A DNA stretch of 64,000 nt, from NCBI RefSeq assembly GCF_000812875.1, contig NZ_JSYK01000003.1, forward strand, positions 682,001 to 746,000. Direction: 5' to 3'. This DNA comes from Kaistella solincola. GTDB taxonomy: Bacteria; Bacteroidota; Bacteroidia; Flavobacteriales; Weeksellaceae. The notes under the pieces were generated by a model, which saw only the letters and a list, made by a program, of their open reading frames with translations, made no database searches and had not been told where the DNA came from. The position numbers and the translations under genes were made by a program. Shown here one piece after another: positions 61,701-64,000 of the stretch. How positions within the stretch are numbered: the stretch's first letter is position 1; every line of letters begins with the position of its first letter.

Positions 61701-64000
61701 CAGATTAATCTTCAGTTTCAGCTCGTGGCTTTCAACGATGTGAAAACCGAAAACCTGAATTTAGCAATCAGCTCCGACAAAAAACCTTTACGGATTCAAA
61801 CGTTAACTTTCCGCGACAAGCTGCAGCCAAACTCGAAAGAAAAATGGACGGTGAAAGTCCTTGGCGATGAGAAAGAAAAAGTAAATGCGGAAGTTCTCGC
61901 AAATATGTACGATAAATCTTTGGACCAGTTTGCGGGCAATTCTTACTCATGGCAGCAGATTTACCGCAAATATTTTATTATGAATTCTTACGCGGTTCAG
62001 GATTATTTAGCACAGGCAAATTACAGCAAAAGAGTTCCTTATTTGAATCAGAAAAATATCAATATTCCAAATTTTAATTGGTTTGATGGAAATATTTATA
62101 GAATGTATAATAGCGTTTCTGCTCCTATGCCTACAGCGGTAGAAATGCGTGATTCGAAGGCGATGGAGGAAGTGGTTGTTACCGCATTAGGAACAAAAAG
62201 ACAAAAGAAAAGTTTAGGATATGCTACCGATTCTGCTAAAGCGCAAGAAATTGAAAGTGTGATTTTAAAGAAAGATTTAGATAAAATCCCGGTTCGCCAA
62301 AATCTTAACGAAACCGCGTTTTTCTACCCGAATTTGCTGACTGATAAAGACGGGAACGTCACTTTTGAATTCACCTCGCCGGAAGCTTTAACACAGTGGA
62401 AACTCATGTTTCTTGCGCACACCAAAGACGCCAGAAGTGCAACTTTAGAAAAAACAGTCATTACGCAGAAAGAATTTTCGGTAACGCCGAATTATCCAAG
62501 GTTTTTGAGAGAAGGTGATGAATTGAATCTGCAATCTAAACTTTCGAGCTTGGTTGCTAAAAAACTCAGCGGAACGGCACAACTGCAGATTTTAGATGCT
62601 TTTACAAATGAAGATATTTCGGATAAATTTAGTTTAAACGAAACTCAAAAATCTTTTAACCTGAATGAAAACGGAAACGAAGTTGTGAACTGGAAAATAA
62701 AAGTTCCGAACCACGTTTCCTCCATAATCATAAAAATAGTCGCTAAAGCAGGTAATTTTTCCGACGGCGAACAAATGGCAATTGCCGTTTTACCAAACAG
62801 AATGTTGGTTACCGACACCGTTCCAATTTTTGTGAAAGAAGGACAAACCAAAACTTTCACTTTAGAAAATTTAGCAAAAAATGCCTCTACAACGGCAAAT
62901 AATTTTTCAAACACTTTGGAACTGACCACAAATCCGATCTGGGAAATTTTGTTCGCTTTGCCAAGTTTAAAAAATGACCAGAACAATTCTGCCGACGTTA
63001 TTTTCAATAAATGGTTTGCCGATGTTTTGGCGGCAGAAATCTTCAAAGCCAATCCGAAGCTGAAAACCGTTTTCGAAGAATACCAAAGTAAAGGTTTGCT
63101 GACTTCAAACCTCGAAAAAAATCTGGAACTTAAACAGCTGCTTTTGGAAGAAACGCCGTGGGTTTTGGAAAGCCAGAACGAGACCGAGCAAATGCAGAAA
63201 ATCGCAAGATTATTCGATGCCAATACGATGAGAAATTCCATTAATGATGATTGGGCAGAATTGCAAAAACTGCAAAATCCTGACGGTGGATTTTCCTGGT
63301 ATTCCGGTTATCCGAGTTCCTATTCGACCTCGCTCTACATTCTGAAAAACCTCGGCAGAATCAATGTCTGGCTGAAAGGCAATACAGCGGATTATCAGTC
63401 TTCTGAGCAAAAAGAACTCGTGGCAAAACTCATTAATTATGTCGATCAGGAAGTTCTGAAATATGGCGAAATCGACAAAAAATTTGTTGTAAATAATTTC
63501 GTCCTCGATTATCTGGATACGCGCAATTATTGGGAAAAAGAATTTCCTTTAAAACAAAAAGGCGCGGCGCTGAAAAATGCCGTTATTTCAAAGGCAAAAA
63601 CAGAAAAAATCACCGATTTTACCTTCTTTGGTTTGCACCGTTTAGCGCTTTTGTTTAATAATTACGGTCAAAAAAATATCGCGAAAAAATTCCTGACTTA
63701 CCTTAAAGAAACTTCGACAGACACTGAAACGCAGGGCGTTTATTGGAAGCAAAATTTGAATGACTGGGGCTGGTATTCTTCGAAAACGGTGAATCACGCG
63801 GGCGCTTTGGAAGCTTTCGAAAAATTGGCGCCTCAAGACGTTAATTTTATCGAAGAACTTAAAATCTGGCTTATCACCCAGAAAGAAGTCAATTCCTGGG
63901 GAAGTTCTCGCGGCACCGCCGAAGTTATTTTCACAATTTTAAATTCCGGAAAATCCTGGACTACGCCGGAAAGTGACAAAGCCACAATCATCTGGGGCGG
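58752..64000 (+). CDS. Alpha-2-macroglobulin family protein (3' end outside window)
   Basis: At least 1749 codons, open to the right edge. A signal peptide (about 1-20, ending GLFGQ) is followed by macroglobulin domains: DRAIYRPGQTVYFKVI near residue 549, EEYKRPKFEVTIDP near 645, and FLKVLQPKLEYGRNEKAKIY near 917. The A2M domain begins at about 1177 (RQNLNETAFFYPNLLTDKDGN, SPEALTQWKLMF). The CxEQ thioester is absent: its place holds a segment without Cys, around PSLKNDQNNSAD. Residues 1140-1157 read EVVVTALGTKRQKKSLGY, like the plug of SusC receptors. Bacterial relatives are periplasmic protease inhibitors; here trapping must be non-covalent. Confidence 0.9.
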   Translation, partial: MKKFTKILSLLIFFAFCSGLFGQKYYDEQWKKVAENYKSGKYKSNLPLILEIQKKAMKDDNTVQLIRSLKAEFSIVNQTGDDENNDAASRFFSKLSTFGNELKGEQKLVYEVLLGEFFSEYYDDNLWQINQRTNFNSQDFAQIETWSKLDFKNFLSKHFAELETKNAELAKIPLSKYQQIFDESENAEYFPTFFEWNALNEIEFLKSNELFTPNELKVNQAKISQLYAELIQKNTGNSKLFFQHQKLEDECEFTNCENKEELLRNLLNSSTEGDYKVVIYGDLIQELTEEQKFSEALILIKEAKQKFGKSKLINHILNQENSITQPVLSIHYETHMQANLPIHFVAEAKNVSQFSLNIYEVKNDEQNFLQYVTNSYDKNRFAAVKKTLVRKETYALPMLNDFKTHKTSLEIKPLTSGIYLAEYVVDGAIQQNFYFIATNSRIIFNKKNDQKAAKNQLKLVSRENGKSLPNSSLKIYEFVDRKTATAFDSKTDGSAIFNFPVSKNHRNYRYYLVQQPATNDYNLMQAYGENYYNEPKKATQQNLAQIFLDRAIYRPGQTVYFKVINTKLLQENESVAAGISQKITLRDANGEDVSTQTFTTNEFGSYNGNFILPNGKLNGQFSLQVRTDDLDREATKYFGVEEYKRPKFEVTIDPVKDEYKYGQTIEIKGKAVMFSGVPLSNATVNYEIKKRNIRWMYFYWFPRGNDNQNSILGEVKTNEKGEFTIRVALEKDETLKGIQIDNYEINASVTDINGETQSATENVKVASVSHYIKADEIKDSFTDEPVKIKVETKNYNDQNLAKSYHVKLSKLEGEERIFRSNFENEIQNLPKFSKAEFVQKFPHDYFSVEEKEAKTKKVVIEKTQEPTQDKEQILNLGSLAAGKYKLELYNIEEKDTIKTQKIFEVFDKRFLTDSQKPFLKVLQPKLEYGRNEKAKIYVYSAVPDALVNIYLQNGNGETVTEQKSLKNGVLAYEVAFPTDESINQINLQFQLVAFNDVKTENLNLAISSDKKPLRIQTLTFRDKLQPNSKEKWTVKVLGDEKEKVNAEVLANMYDKSLDQFAGNSYSWQQIYRKYFIMNSYAVQDYLAQANYSKRVPYLNQKNINIPNFNWFDGNIYRMYNSVSAPMPTAVEMRDSKAMEEVVVTALGTKRQKKSLGYATDSAKAQEIESVILKKDLDKIPVRQNLNETAFFYPNLLTDKDGNVTFEFTSPEALTQWKLMFLAHTKDARSATLEKTVITQKEFSVTPNYPRFLREGDELNLQSKLSSLVAKKLSGTAQLQILDAFTNEDISDKFSLNETQKSFNLNENGNEVVNWKIKVPNHVSSIIIKIVAKAGNFSDGEQMAIAVLPNRMLVTDTVPIFVKEGQTKTFTLENLAKNASTTANNFSNTLELTTNPIWEILFALPSLKNDQNNSADVIFNKWFADVLAAEIFKANPKLKTVFEEYQSKGLLTSNLEKNLELKQLLLEETPWVLESQNETEQMQKIARLFDANTMRNSINDDWAELQKLQNPDGGFSWYSGYPSSYSTSLYILKNLGRINVWLKGNTADYQSSEQKELVAKLINYVDQEVLKYGEIDKKFVVNNFVLDYLDTRNYWEKEFPLKQKGAALKNAVISKAKTEKITDFTFFGLHRLALLFNNYGQKNIAKKFLTYLKETSTDTETQGVYWKQNLNDWGWYSSKTVNHAGALEAFEKLAPQDVNFIEELKIWLITQKEVNSWGSSRGTAEVIFTILNSGKSWTTPESDKATIIWG

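Noticed and set aside
62732..62761. A match to the dispersed repeat inside the alpha-2-macroglobulin gene
   Set aside because: It encodes KIVAKAGNFS, which belongs to a conserved macroglobulin segment (AKAG.FSDGEQ), so the similarity is more simply explained by protein conservation than by insertion.

Overview
The window looks like chromosomal DNA of a low-GC Flavobacteriia, most likely Weeksellaceae (Chryseobacterium/Kaistella type). The case rests on several things seen together: many promoters with the Bacteroidota -7 box TAnnTTTG, no purine-rich Shine-Dalgarno sites before most starts, mevalonate-pathway genes, a GLPGLI protein, an OmpP1/FadL porin, a DnaJ with a reduced zinc finger, a monomeric NADP isocitrate dehydrogenase and a eukaryote/archaeal-type ProRS. 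No rRNA, phage, insertion sequence or CRISPR array is visible. One tRNA (Arg, anticodon ACG) is present.

Layout. 1-3.3 kb: start of a beta-oxidation operon (3-hydroxyacyl-CoA dehydrogenase edge plus its MarR regulator), an iron/heme-type ABC importer ATPase and permease, and a TlpA lipoprotein. 3.3-13 kb: an FNR/ferredoxin reductase, SanA-like protein, udk, a DivIC/FtsB protein, the methylmalonyl-CoA mutase small subunit, a methyltransferase, a peptidase, an SDR and etfBA. 13-22.5 kb: an orphan histidine kinase, bifunctional nuclease, nucleoside permease, thiolase, UMF1 transporter, mevalonate kinase with a UbiA prenyltransferase, and a pseudouridine synthase. 22.6-31.3 kb: a stress and accessory block on both strands (large catalase, YciE/F-like protein, DUF3891, NDH-2, DUF421, a DUF1989 + YqcI/YcgG pair, and a frameshifted DUF6766 gene). 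31.3-35.6 kb: a four-gene sugar operon (glycosyltransferase, UDP-galactopyranose mutase, clan-A glycosidase, nucleotidyltransferase) behind an AT-rich leader. 35.6-64 kb: mostly housekeeping (icd, dnaJ, grpE, mntH, proS, outer-membrane proteins, prmA, tRNA-Arg, mtgA, dciA-like, recF), ending inside a giant alpha-2-macroglobulin gene cut by the right edge.

How parts work together. A perfect 12-bp palindrome, TATGCATGCATA, occurs twice upstream of marR and once upstream of etfBA, and nowhere else that I found. It predicts one MarR regulon joining beta-oxidation enzymes to their electron acceptor. mntH has its own operator-like palindrome lying on its -7 box. The iron importer appears split: ATPase and permease near 1-2.6 kb, a plausible substrate-binding lipoprotein at 52.8 kb.

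Most interesting signals: a short imperfect palindromic repeat (core like GCCGCTAAAGCAGGTAATT) scattered about 20 times between genes and amplified before prmA; a DUF1989/YqcI-YcgG gene pair whose characterised relatives both act on guanidino compounds; a SusC-like EVVVTALG motif inside the alpha-2-macroglobulin; the galactofuranose-type operon; and a set of promoters so close to start codons that near-leaderless transcripts are expected.
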